The notes beneath the pieces were generated by a model. The model had not been told where the DNA came from and ran no database searches. It saw nothing but the letters and a program-made list of their open reading frames with translations. A stretch of DNA of 41,832 nt from Candidatus Alangreenwoodia gallinarii (GTDB taxonomy: Bacteria > Bacillota > Clostridia > Peptostreptococcales > Anaerovoracaceae), in the NCBI GenBank assembly GCA_904398315.1, contig CAJFPD010000002.1, positions 1-41,832 on the forward strand. Reading direction: 5' to 3'. The position numbers and the translations under genes are program-made. Below are positions 32,524 through 40,770 of this stretch, one piece after another (within the stretch, counting starts at the first letter, position 1; every line of letters starts with the position of its first letter).

Positions 32524-34242
32524 ATGGCGAAATATGATGCGGCCGTCAGAATGCGGAAAATATGCCGCGCCGCACTGGCCGGCCTGCTTTCCGTCACGCT
32601 GCTCTGCGCGGCAGAAGCGGCGGAATCTCATGCGTCGGAGCTGTCGGATACAGCCGCTGTCAGCGGATCTGTAACGGCAGGAGATTTTGAGGTAACCGCA
32701 AAGTCCGGAACTGTCAGAATTACCGGCTACACCGGAGACGGCGGAAAGATCACTCTTCCGCAGAGCGTCGAAATCCAGGGAGAAACCGTAACGGTTACAG
32801 GTATCCAGGCCAGCAGAGATGTCTTTCAGGAAAATAAAAAGATCACAAAAGTCACCATTCCGGACGGATATACGACGATCGACGGCGATTCTTTCAAAGG
32901 ATGCACTTCTCTTACCGAAATTAACATTCCGGGTTCCGTGACATCTGTCAGCTATAATGCTTTTGAAGGATGTACCTCTCTTTCCTCCGTCCGTTTCGAT
33001 ACGACCACTACGGCGGACAAACTCTCGATCGGAATGAACGCATTTAAAAACTGCGCGCTCACATCCGTCGCGCTGCCGGAGCGTCTGAGCGATGTGCACG
33101 GAACATCTTTTGTCGGTAATGCCGCTCTTTCCACTCTGGAGGTCGAATCCGGTTCTTCCGCATTCGCATCGGAAGGAGGAAATATCTATCAGCTCAGCGG
33201 CGATTCTGCCTCTCTCGTCGTTTACGCACCCGGAAAGCGGGACGTGGAATTTTCCGTTCCGGAAACAGTGGCGGGAAAACAGGTGACGGGCATCGGTCTG
33301 AGCGCATTCCGTTATCATCCGTATCTGGAGAAAATCACGCTTCCCGCCTGCGTAACGGATGTTCAGTCCTACGCTTTTAATGAAATGGCAGCGATCAGAG
33401 AAATCGTTTTCAGGACAACAGTTCCTCCGACTCTCGGTTCCGACGCCTGCACTGACATGGCACAGGGAAGTAAAATCATCGTCGAAAATCAGGAAGTGGC
33501 AGATGCTTTTGCCGTCGACAATCCGGAATCTCTGTGGCCTACGTATTATTATACCGAAGGAAGGACGACGGTGGAAATCGCCGGAACTTCCGGCAATCCT
33601 CAGGAACCGGAAAATCCGCAGCAGGTCAGCGCGTCGCTGTCTCTGTCCGCGCATTCCGGACCGGAAAACGGCAATGCGGTATACGATATTTATCTCGACA
33701 GTGCGGAAAATATCACCACCGTGCTTCTGAAACTTTCTTTTGACGGCGGAACAACAGATAAGGGCACCCTCACCTCTGCATTAAAGGATTTCAATATCAC
33801 GCAGTCCGGCTGGTCAGAGGAAAACGGCAGGCTGACGCTCACCGCTTATCTCGGAAAGACAGGCGATGAGCCGGGTTATACCTCGCAGGAAAAAACGCTT
33901 CTCGCTTCCGTTTCCGTCCCTGTAAAAGACGGCGCCTCCGGCAGCATTACGGCGACTCTGGAAAAAGCGGCCTGCGCCGGGATCATCACCACGGAGGAAA
34001 GCGCCCTGAACGGCACGGTCACCGTCACTTCACCGTCCGAGGTTTCGGTAATCCTGGAAAACTGTGACGTCAACGGCGACGGAACGGTGACCATCGTCGA
34101 CATCGCGGAAGCCCAGCGCTATTATCAAAAGACAGATAAAGACGCCGGCTGGGATTCCGTCAGACAGTGTGATGTCAACGGAGACGGTCAGATCGATGTA
34201 GAGGACTATATCCGTATTTTCCTCAAAATCGCCGGTATTTAA
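32524..34242 (+). CDS. secreted BspA-like LRR protein with cohesin-like and dockerin domains
   Basis: The 572-residue protein has a signal peptide (ALAGLLSVTLLCAAEAAESHA). About six BspA-type leucine-rich repeats follow up to residue 330 (for example FKGCTSLTEINIPGSVTSVS, FEGCTSLSSVRF). A cohesin-like beta-sandwich covers about 365-505 (NAVYDIYLDSAENITTVLLK ... KTLLASVSVPVKDG). The dockerin at 515-572 has two complete calcium loops, DVNGDGTVTIVD and DVNGDGQIDVED. BspA-like repeats occur in surface adhesins of gut and oral bacteria; binding here is inference. AAAGGAGGAATTTTC precedes the ATG. It heads a three-gene row with the next LRR gene 63 bases downstream. The repeats resemble those of the second protein, so the pair probably arose by duplication followed by divergence. 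Confidence 0.9.
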   Translation: MAKYDAAVRMRKICRAALAGLLSVTLLCAAEAAESHASELSDTAAVSGSVTAGDFEVTAKSGTVRITGYTGDGGKITLPQSVEIQGETVTVTGIQASRDVFQENKKITKVTIPDGYTTIDGDSFKGCTSLTEINIPGSVTSVSYNAFEGCTSLSSVRFDTTTTADKLSIGMNAFKNCALTSVALPERLSDVHGTSFVGNAALSTLEVESGSSAFASEGGNIYQLSGDSASLVVYAPGKRDVEFSVPETVAGKQVTGIGLSAFRYHPYLEKITLPACVTDVQSYAFNEMAAIREIVFRTTVPPTLGSDACTDMAQGSKIIVENQEVADAFAVDNPESLWPTYYYTEGRTTVEIAGTSGNPQEPENPQQVSASLSLSAHSGPENGNAVYDIYLDSAENITTVLLKLSFDGGTTDKGTLTSALKDFNITQSGWSEENGRLTLTAYLGKTGDEPGYTSQEKTLLASVSVPVKDGASGSITATLEKAACAGIITTEESALNGTVTVTSPSEVSVILENCDVNGDGTVTIVDIAEAQRYYQKTDKDAGWDSVRQCDVNGDGQIDVEDYIRIFLKIAGI

Positions 34243-34305
34243 AAAATCAATCCCGGATATTCCGGATTTCACATCTGATTTTAATATCTGAAAAGGAATA
34301 AGTTT

Positions 34306-36798
34306 ATGAATATGATTTGCATAAAAAAAAGCAGAGTTCTTTTCCTCACGCTTCTCGCAGCGGGGATTCTGTCTGCTCTGACTTTTTTCTGCTCCGATGA
34401 CGTCTACGCCTCAAACGACGGGCTCATCGGCGCAAACATTCAGGACGGGCAGCTTCTCGGCTACTACGGGGAGGGCGGAGATATTGTCATCCCCAACACG
34501 GTAACTATCATCGGAGAAGAGGCTTTCAAGGATAATGACAATGTGACGAGTGTCACGATTCCCGGCAGTGTGCAGCAGATTTCCTACGCCGCTTTCAGCG
34601 GCTGCACCGAGCTGGAGGAAATCATTTTCTCCGATCCGGTTGACGGAGCTGATATGATCATCCGTCTCGATGCGTTTGTCAACTGCCCGAAGCTCACAAA
34701 AATAGAGATTCCGGCCACTGCTGTCTATGTAACAGCCAATGTTTTCAAAGACTGTACAAGTCTCAAAGAGATCCGGGTTCATGAAGATAATCCGTATTAC
34801 TTCACAGATGAAAACGGCGTTCTCTTCGGACCATGGGTGGATTACGGCGAGCCGCAGTATGAGGACGAATATTACGCGCTGACAGCTTATCCGTGCGGGC
34901 GCACCGGCGGCTACACCGTTCCGGATGAAGTCGACGGAAAAAAGATTAACCAGGTGTGGGCCAGCGCATTCCGGACGGCAAAAGGACTGACTTCGATCTC
35001 TTTTGAAGAAGGAATTACAATTCTGGGCGGCAACGCTTTTGAAGAGACGGGACTGACAGACGTCGTCATCCCGGATACTGTCACATCCATCGGCTCGTCC
35101 CTCTTTGAAAACTGCGAAAATCTGCAGGAAGTTACGCTGCCGGAAGGTGTAACCTCCGTCCCGTTTGCCTGCTTCCAGGGCTGCAGCAGTCTGTCGAGAG
35201 TCAATCTTCCGAACAGTGTGACAAATTTTGAAACCTATGCCTTTAAAGACTGTACCTCGCTCACTTCGATGATTCTGCCGCCTCGTCTTTCGAGTCTTAC
35301 GCTGGCATGCTTCGAAGGCTGCACAAATCTGCAACGAGTCGTCATTCCGCCGAGCGTCATCAACTTCCCGAACGATGAGTACGCAGGATATTACGATCCG
35401 TTTGAAGATTCTCCGAGATCTCTTGTCATCTACGTGGAAAAGGATTCCGCAGCGGAAAAGTGGGCGTACAACAACGTCAGCGACTGGGGATATACCTACG
35501 AGATCCTCGATGATTTCTCCGATCTCAGCGGCATCGGCTGCGTGAACTATTATCTGATGGATATGAGTAACAAAGTGCGCCTCGAAGGCAGCTTTGAAAT
35601 CGGAACCACGCTGAAAGTCACACCTCTCTTCAGCGGTGAGGAATATGATGCTTTCCGTGAAAAAGCCGGAGAAAGCGCGCTGCGCGCCTACCGCATAGAA
35701 CTTCTTCCGGAAGATGCGGAAACGGAAGGAACACTCAGACTCGGCATCGGTCTGCCGGCAGATTTTACAAAAGATGCAGAACTTTACTCCTATAGCAGCG
35801 GAACCGTCACAGAACTTGATTCTTCCTACAGTTCCAGAACGGTGTCCGCCGATATCTCCTCCACCGGCTGCTTCGCTCTGATCGACAGCACTGTCGCCGA
35901 CTCCGGCGAAGAGGGAGAAGTCACCGGCATCACTCTCAGCCGCACATCTGCCGAACTTTCCGAAGGACAGCAGATCCAGCTTTCCGCCACAGTTCAGCCG
36001 GATTCCGCGGCGGATAAATCCGTCACCTGGTCCAGCTCTGACACAAAGGTGGCTGTTGTCAACAACCGCGGTATCGTTTCTGCGGTATCCGCCGGCACAG
36101 CGGATATCACCGCCACCACCCACAACGGCATCAGCGCCGTCTGCCACATTACGGTAACGGGTCAGGCCACGGATCCGACGGATCCTCCGACAGAGAACGG
36201 AATCCGGGCCGGCGCCGCTCTGTACGCTGACAGCGCATCGGTGGCGGGCCATTCTTCTTTTTCCCTTTCTCTGTCGGAAGCCTCTTCCATCGCCACAGTG
36301 GAGGTAAGCTTTGAGACTACCTCATCCGACGTGACGGTGACAGGAAAGAACGGCTTTTCCGCAATCGGAGATATCAGTGGCGAGTGGACGGACGGATCCT
36401 ATCACGCCACTGCCGTCCTCGCCTATCTGAACGGCAGCAGAGACCTCTTCTCCACCACGGGAACACAGGTCATCGCGCAGATCGTCACGGCGGAGGAAAA
36501 TGCTGCTCTGAAAATAACAGGTCTTACGATCGCCGGCTGGAATGAATCGGAAGAAGTCGCTTTCGGCACGGTGAACGGGATCTCTCCGGACGAGGCGACA
36601 TCCACAACCGGTGCGGATTATGATGTCAACGGAGACGGTTCCGTCGATCAGCTCGATCTCACCGAAGCAGTAAAATATTATCGCATAGATTCCGGTGATG
36701 ACAACTGGCAGGATGCGTCCCGCTGCGACTTCGTCGCGGACGGCGTCATCTCCGTCGACGATTTCGTCGAAATCTGGCTGCACTATACCTCCAGATAG
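34306..36798 (+). CDS. secreted BspA-like LRR protein with Big_2, cohesin-like and dockerin domains
   Basis: The 830-residue protein starts with a hydrophobic signal (VLFLTLLAAGILSALTFFCS). About ten leucine-rich repeats cover residues 45-400 (FKDNDNVTSVTIPGSVQQIS, FENCENLQEVTLPEGVTSVP). A beta-rich part of unknown kind runs to 540, and a Big_2 domain covers about 545-625 (GITLSRTSAELSEGQQIQLS). A cohesin-like domain at about 632-765 shares the GKNGF(S/T)x-L/I-G motif with the protease's module. The dockerin spans 773-830. Its first calcium loop is complete (DVNGDGSVDQLD), but the second reads DFVADGVISVDD, lacking the Asn/Asp at loop position 3. Calcium binding by that half may be weak. AAAGGAATAAGTTT precedes the ATG. 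Confidence 0.9.
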   Translation: MNMICIKKSRVLFLTLLAAGILSALTFFCSDDVYASNDGLIGANIQDGQLLGYYGEGGDIVIPNTVTIIGEEAFKDNDNVTSVTIPGSVQQISYAAFSGCTELEEIIFSDPVDGADMIIRLDAFVNCPKLTKIEIPATAVYVTANVFKDCTSLKEIRVHEDNPYYFTDENGVLFGPWVDYGEPQYEDEYYALTAYPCGRTGGYTVPDEVDGKKINQVWASAFRTAKGLTSISFEEGITILGGNAFEETGLTDVVIPDTVTSIGSSLFENCENLQEVTLPEGVTSVPFACFQGCSSLSRVNLPNSVTNFETYAFKDCTSLTSMILPPRLSSLTLACFEGCTNLQRVVIPPSVINFPNDEYAGYYDPFEDSPRSLVIYVEKDSAAEKWAYNNVSDWGYTYEILDDFSDLSGIGCVNYYLMDMSNKVRLEGSFEIGTTLKVTPLFSGEEYDAFREKAGESALRAYRIELLPEDAETEGTLRLGIGLPADFTKDAELYSYSSGTVTELDSSYSSRTVSADISSTGCFALIDSTVADSGEEGEVTGITLSRTSAELSEGQQIQLSATVQPDSAADKSVTWSSSDTKVAVVNNRGIVSAVSAGTADITATTHNGISAVCHITVTGQATDPTDPPTENGIRAGAALYADSASVAGHSSFSLSLSEASSIATVEVSFETTSSDVTVTGKNGFSAIGDISGEWTDGSYHATAVLAYLNGSRDLFSTTGTQVIAQIVTAEENAALKITGLTIAGWNESEEVAFGTVNGISPDEATSTTGADYDVNGDGSVDQLDLTEAVKYYRIDSGDDNWQDASRCDFVADGVISVDDFVEIWLHYTSR

Positions 36799-36831
36799 AG
36801 AAAAGAACGACAGAACTGAAAGAAATATCGA

Positions 36832-36859
36832 CCGGAGCGCCTATGTCACGGCGTTCCGG
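36832..36859 (+). other. intercistronic hairpin before the anchor gene
   Basis: CCGGAGCGCC (36832-36841) pairs with GGCGTTCCGG (36850-36859) with one wobble and an 8-base loop, ending just before the anchor gene's AGGGAG ribosome site. There is no T-tract, so it is more likely a processing or translation-control element than a terminator. Confidence 0.5.
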
Positions 36860-36873
36860 TTCAGGGAGAAATT

Positions 36874-38259
36874 ATGCACAAGCACTTCAAAAGAACAATA
36901 CTCACACTGTTTTCCGCGTGTCTGCTGATGGCCGGATTCTGTACGGCTTCCTTCGCATCGGTCATTTCACCGTCCGAAACATCCGTCACACTGCCGAAGG
37001 GGACAGATACCTTTTCCTTCGACATTATCCTGGATGCGGACTCCAGCTTCGCGGGCGCGGAATTCGGTCTCAAGCCGTCTTCTTCCGACGTAAAATTCGA
37101 GGAGATTACTTTTTCGCAGGAGCTTTCCGGCGAATCTCAGGTGAAGACCGTAAAAGACGGCATCCTGTACTTCGGATTTTTCGCTTCGGAAAATAAATAC
37201 GAGGCCGGAAAACATACGGTAGCCACCGTAACATACCGTTACAACGGGACGGCCGACAGATCGGTGCGCCTTGCGGAATCGAAAATCGTCACCGTCAGCG
37301 AAGCCGGACATACCTCCGGCGACACCACGACGCCGTCCTTTACCGTAACAGTCACACGGTCCGACGATACCGGAAATCCGGGCGGCGGCTCCGGAGGTTC
37401 CGGCGGCAGCGGCGGAAGTGGCGGAGGCAGCGGAACCGGCGGCAACAGCTCTGACGAAAAACACCACATTACCGTCAGCAGCCCTCAGAACGGAACGGTC
37501 TCTGTCAGTCCGGAAAACGCCCCGGAAGGCGAAACCGTCACCATCACCGTGTCTCCGGAGGAAGGATATGAGACAGACAGCATAACGGTGGCCGGCGAAG
37601 ACGGAGAGGAAATCGCCGTCACGGGCTCCGGAACGGAATATACTTTTATTATGCCGTCTTCTGACGTGACGGTCAGCGCTGTATTCCGCCCGTCTTCCGG
37701 CGGTGCCGGTCATCCTTTCACGGATGTGGCCTCTGACGCGTGGTACGCCGACGCCGTGACATATGCCTACGAAAGCGGCCTGATGAACGGAACGTCCGAA
37801 ACATCCTTCAGTCCGGCTCTCACCACCACCCGCGGCATGATCGTGACGATGCTGTACCGACTGGAGGGAGAACCTGCCGCGCAGTCTGCCGGATTCACCG
37901 ACGTGTCCGCCGGTCAATACTACGCTTCCGCCATCGACTGGGCAGAGGCAAACGATATCGTCAACGGCTACGGAGACGGCCGCTTCGGTCCGGAAGACCC
38001 CATCACCAGAGAACAGATGGCTGCCATTCTTTACCGCTACGCATTCTTTAAAGAATGCGATGTGTCCGCCTCCTCGGCGCTGAACGGCTACGCCGACGCG
38101 GATCAGATCAGCGGCTACGCGCTGCCCGCTCTGCAGTGGGCTCACGCGGAAAACCTCGTCAACGGTGTCAGCTCCGCTTCGCTGAACCCGAAAGGCGACG
38201 CCACCCGCGCGGAAATCGCCACAATCATGATGCGCTTCTGCGAAAACATTCTAAAATAA
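36874..38259 (+). CDS. SLH-anchored surface protein with one cohesin-like domain (scaffoldin-like anchor)
   Basis: The 461-residue protein has a signal peptide (1-29) and a cohesin-like beta-sandwich (about 31-161; FSFDIILDADSSFAGAEFGL, GILYFGFFASENKY, HTVATVTYRYNG). A Gly/Ser linker follows (about 168-192), then a repeat domain like the divergent InlB B-repeat (197-272; HITVSSPQNGTVSVSPENAP, IMPSSDVTVSAVF). Three SLH domains close it (about 281-457; FTDVASDAWYADAVTYAYES, NGYGDGRFGPEDPITREQMA). SLH domains bind pyruvylated cell-wall polymer. One cohesin plus SLH repeats is the plan of anchoring proteins such as OlpA/SdbA in cellulosomes. With three dockerin proteins next door, it is the likely docking site, though binding is inference. 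It is the last gene of the operon and ends before a strong terminator. Confidence 0.88.
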   Translation: MHKHFKRTILTLFSACLLMAGFCTASFASVISPSETSVTLPKGTDTFSFDIILDADSSFAGAEFGLKPSSSDVKFEEITFSQELSGESQVKTVKDGILYFGFFASENKYEAGKHTVATVTYRYNGTADRSVRLAESKIVTVSEAGHTSGDTTTPSFTVTVTRSDDTGNPGGGSGGSGGSGGSGGGSGTGGNSSDEKHHITVSSPQNGTVSVSPENAPEGETVTITVSPEEGYETDSITVAGEDGEEIAVTGSGTEYTFIMPSSDVTVSAVFRPSSGGAGHPFTDVASDAWYADAVTYAYESGLMNGTSETSFSPALTTTRGMIVTMLYRLEGEPAAQSAGFTDVSAGQYYASAIDWAEANDIVNGYGDGRFGPEDPITREQMAAILYRYAFFKECDVSASSALNGYADADQISGYALPALQWAHAENLVNGVSSASLNPKGDATRAEIATIMMRFCENILK

Positions 38260-38287
38260 ACGGACCGCGGCAGATCGCCGCAGGACA

Positions 38288-38330
38288 GAAAACCGCCGCA
38301 GGACCGGGTTCTGCGGCGGTTTTCTTTTTT
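38288..38330 (+). terminator. terminator of the LRR/anchor operon
   Basis: AAAACCGCCGCAG pairs with CTGCGGCGGTTTT around GACCGGGTT, followed by CTTTTTT. It lies 29 bases after the anchor gene stop and before the convergent MerR gene. Confidence 0.9.
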
Positions 38331-38366
38331 GCCTTTGCAGAAACACATGGAAAAATCCATCCTTCC

Positions 38367-39197
38367 TCATCTGACCCGCACCCTGATCTCCATGACCTGT
38401 CCTTCCCGGCTGTCCGATCCGATCTCATCGATCATTCGTTCCTCATAAACATCGCTCATCACTTCATGCTGATTCTCTGCGATATATTCCTCTAATCGGC
38501 GGTACAGCGGTTCTGTATCTCCGAACCCTCCTCTGCCGCGGACGGCAAGATAAGTGCCCGCCGGCATGACGCCGTTGGCATAGAGCGGATCCCCCACATG
38601 AAAGATGATATTGGAAGCTCTTTCTGTCCTGCCCGACAGGAAATCTTCTCTCTTTACCAGAAAGCCCTCAGGATATCCCATCGCGATACCATGCGCCTTG
38701 CATTTCATATAGAAGCGCAGCCAGACAGCATCCGGAACTTCTGTTTTCCTGACATCCTCCGGATCACTGAGAAACAGAAATCTCTCCTTCTGCGCAACAA
38801 GCCTCACAGCGGATTTTTCCGATTCTCTTTCGGAATCATCTGTCTCCGCCGCTTCAGCCAGCCGTTCCGCTTTGATATCCAGCATATCCCGGAAACTTTG
38901 CAGACTCCGGATTTTCTGATCGATGACACCTGCCTGCTGTCTCAGAAGAGAAACCGCTTCTGCAGGTGTCCGCTGTCTCAGAAAAGCTCCGATCCGTTTC
39001 AGAGGCATGCCGATTTCTTTCAGAATATTGATGACGAAGATAATGTAAATCTGCTCATGCGAATAATACCGGTAACCGTTTTCCGCCGTATATTCCGGTG
39101 AAAACAGTCCGATATTATCGTAGAAAATCAGCGTTTTTCTACTGACCTCCGCGATTTCGGAAAATTCACTGATGGTAAGATATCCTTCTTTTTTCAT
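38367..39197 (-). CDS. MerR-family regulator with a C-terminal effector-binding domain
   Basis: The 276-residue protein begins with a MerR winged helix (YLTISEFSEIAEVSRKTLIF, YDNIGLFSPEYTAENGYRYY, then a long helix with LKEIGMPLKRIGAFL). A coiled-coil dimer helix follows to about residue 120 (QQAGVIDQKIRSLQSFRDML). Residues about 130-276 resemble the GyrI/BmrR-type ligand-binding fold seen in drug-sensing MerR proteins (FYMKCKAHGIAMGYPEGFLV, MPAGTYLAVRGRGGFGDTEP). It is divergent from the MATE transporter gene, with a typical 19-base-spacer promoter between them, so it should activate the transporter when a toxic compound binds. The ATG is followed by runs of A; an out-of-frame ATG lies eight bases upstream and the ribosome site (GAGAGG) is rather distant. 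Confidence 0.87.
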   Translation of the reverse strand: MKKEGYLTISEFSEIAEVSRKTLIFYDNIGLFSPEYTAENGYRYYSHEQIYIIFVINILKEIGMPLKRIGAFLRQRTPAEAVSLLRQQAGVIDQKIRSLQSFRDMLDIKAERLAEAAETDDSERESEKSAVRLVAQKERFLFLSDPEDVRKTEVPDAVWLRFYMKCKAHGIAMGYPEGFLVKREDFLSGRTERASNIIFHVGDPLYANGVMPAGTYLAVRGRGGFGDTEPLYRRLEEYIAENQHEVMSDVYEERMIDEIGSDSREGQVMEIRVRVR

Positions 39198-39222
39198 TTT
39201 TTCATTTTTTCCTCTCTGCCTC

Positions 39223-39253
39223 TTGACTGTACAGTAACTATACAGAATATACT
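39223..39253 (+). promoter_or_regulatory. MerR-type promoter of the MATE gene
   Basis: TTGACT (39223-39228) and TATACT (39248-39253) are 19 bases apart, the long spacing that MerR-family activators correct by twisting DNA. The spacer has dyad-like GTACAGTAACTATACAG sequence. Transcription would start near 39260, giving a leader of about 170 bases with a GGCCTGCCGGCC hairpin near 39305. Confidence 0.75.
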
Positions 39254-39429
39254 GTGTTGCGCCGAAGACGTCAAGGTTTGAAAATTCAGGGAATAAGGAT
39301 CTTCCGGCCTGCCGGCCGGTTCTTTCCGCTCAGAAAAAACGGGCTCCGCCCCGACGTCCGAAAACCATCGATGCGGCAGCCCCTTTTTCGAAAATACAAG
39401 AAATAGGATAACTACGGAGGTGTATTTTT

Positions 39430-40716
39430 ATGAAAGACCGGAACAGAACTCTGCTCCGCTACATCCTGCCGTCGGCAGGAGGACTGTGTGTAACGTATCT
39501 CTATAACATCGTAGACGGCATTTTTGTCGGACAGGGTGTGGGACATCCTGCGCTGGCCGCGGTAAATATCACCGTCCCGTTCATTACGACGCTGGTGGCT
39601 CTGTCCTCACTGTTTGCCATGGGAGGCTCCACCGTTATCGCTATCCGTCTCGGACGCGGAGATCAGAAGGGCGCCAACGACGCTTTTTTGACCGCTTTTT
39701 GTATGACTCTCGTCCTGTCAGCCGTCCTGCTGGCTGTCGGAACACTGCTGCCGGAACAGATCGCGCTGCTCTGCGGAAGCAGTCCGGAAATTCTGCCGCT
39801 TGCCCGCGATTATCTGTTCTATTATACACTGTTTTCCATTCCGTTCCTGATGAGCAACTGTCTTTCTGTATTCGTACGCAATGACGGAGCTCCGGGGCTC
39901 GCGTTTTTCGGCATGTGCGCCGGTGCCGTCGCCAACATTTTCCTGGACTGGCTCTTCATCTTTCCGATGCAGATGGGAATCATCGGAGCCGCTGTTGCTT
40001 CCGGACTCGGGCAGATTCTGTCCTTCCTCATTCTGATCAGCCACTTTCTGAGAAAAAAAGGACAGCTCCGGATCCGCCGGTTCCGCCTGTCTCCCGGCCT
40101 GGCCGCAAAGATCTGCAAACGCGGTGTGCCGGAATGTATTTCCCAGCTGAACACACCTGTCACAGCCTTCTGCTATAACTGGACCGCAGGCAGCCTCCTG
40201 GGCGATATGGGAATCGCCACCTTCAGCGTGCTCAGCTTCATCTACTCTCTGGCAAACGCTGTTCTTTCCGGCATCTCCCAGGGACTGCAGCCGCTCTGGG
40301 GACAGTCCTTCGGAAGAAAAGACGACCGGACTCTGAAAGATCTTTTCCACACAGGTCTGAAAATCAGTATCTTCTGTTCCGCCGTCATATGCGTCCTTCT
40401 GATTGTGTTCCGCGTACCGGTCGTAACTCTGTTTAACGGCGATCCCGAACTGGTGAAAATGGCTTCCGAAGCTCTCCCGGTATTTTCTTTATCTTTCCTG
40501 TTCATGGCCGTGAATCTGATTTTCACCGCCTATTTCTATTCGACCAAGCAGACGCTGAAATCTGATGTGATCGCTCTGAGCAGAGGAATCGTCCTGAAAT
40601 CTCTTGCGATATTTCTCATTCCGACGCTGCTGGGAAGCGGATTCCTATGGTATCCTCCGGTCGTCGCCGAAATTCTCACGCTTCTTCTGTGTCTTCTGCT
40701 CCGGAAGCTGCCCTGA
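39430..40716 (+). CDS. MATE-family multidrug efflux transporter
   Basis: The 428-residue membrane protein has about 12 helices and typical MATE segments: YLYNIVDGIFVGQGVGHPAL early in the first half, LFAMGGSTVIAIRLGRGDQK after helix 2 and the matching second-half segment SGISQGLQPLWGQSFGRKDD. These are the conserved Q/G-rich loops of the DinF/NorM superfamily. Such pumps exchange cationic drugs for Na+ or H+; the coupling ion cannot be read here. The gene is slightly short, missing part of the usual C-terminus after LLLRKLP. CGGAGGTG precedes the ATG. It is expected to be induced by the adjacent MerR protein. Confidence 0.9.
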   Translation: MKDRNRTLLRYILPSAGGLCVTYLYNIVDGIFVGQGVGHPALAAVNITVPFITTLVALSSLFAMGGSTVIAIRLGRGDQKGANDAFLTAFCMTLVLSAVLLAVGTLLPEQIALLCGSSPEILPLARDYLFYYTLFSIPFLMSNCLSVFVRNDGAPGLAFFGMCAGAVANIFLDWLFIFPMQMGIIGAAVASGLGQILSFLILISHFLRKKGQLRIRRFRLSPGLAAKICKRGVPECISQLNTPVTAFCYNWTAGSLLGDMGIATFSVLSFIYSLANAVLSGISQGLQPLWGQSFGRKDDRTLKDLFHTGLKISIFCSAVICVLLIVFRVPVVTLFNGDPELVKMASEALPVFSLSFLFMAVNLIFTAYFYSTKQTLKSDVIALSRGIVLKSLAIFLIPTLLGSGFLWYPPVVAEILTLLLCLLLRKLP

Positions 40717-40770
40717 ATTTCACAGGACTTCCCGGACCGCACCGGAAAACAGAGCCTCCGCTAAAAAAGA

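Noticed and set aside
34411-36252. A 613-codon minus-strand open frame opposite the second LRR protein
   Set aside because: It is rich in Cys, Arg and Gly without any pattern; the plus strand encodes regular leucine-rich repeats.
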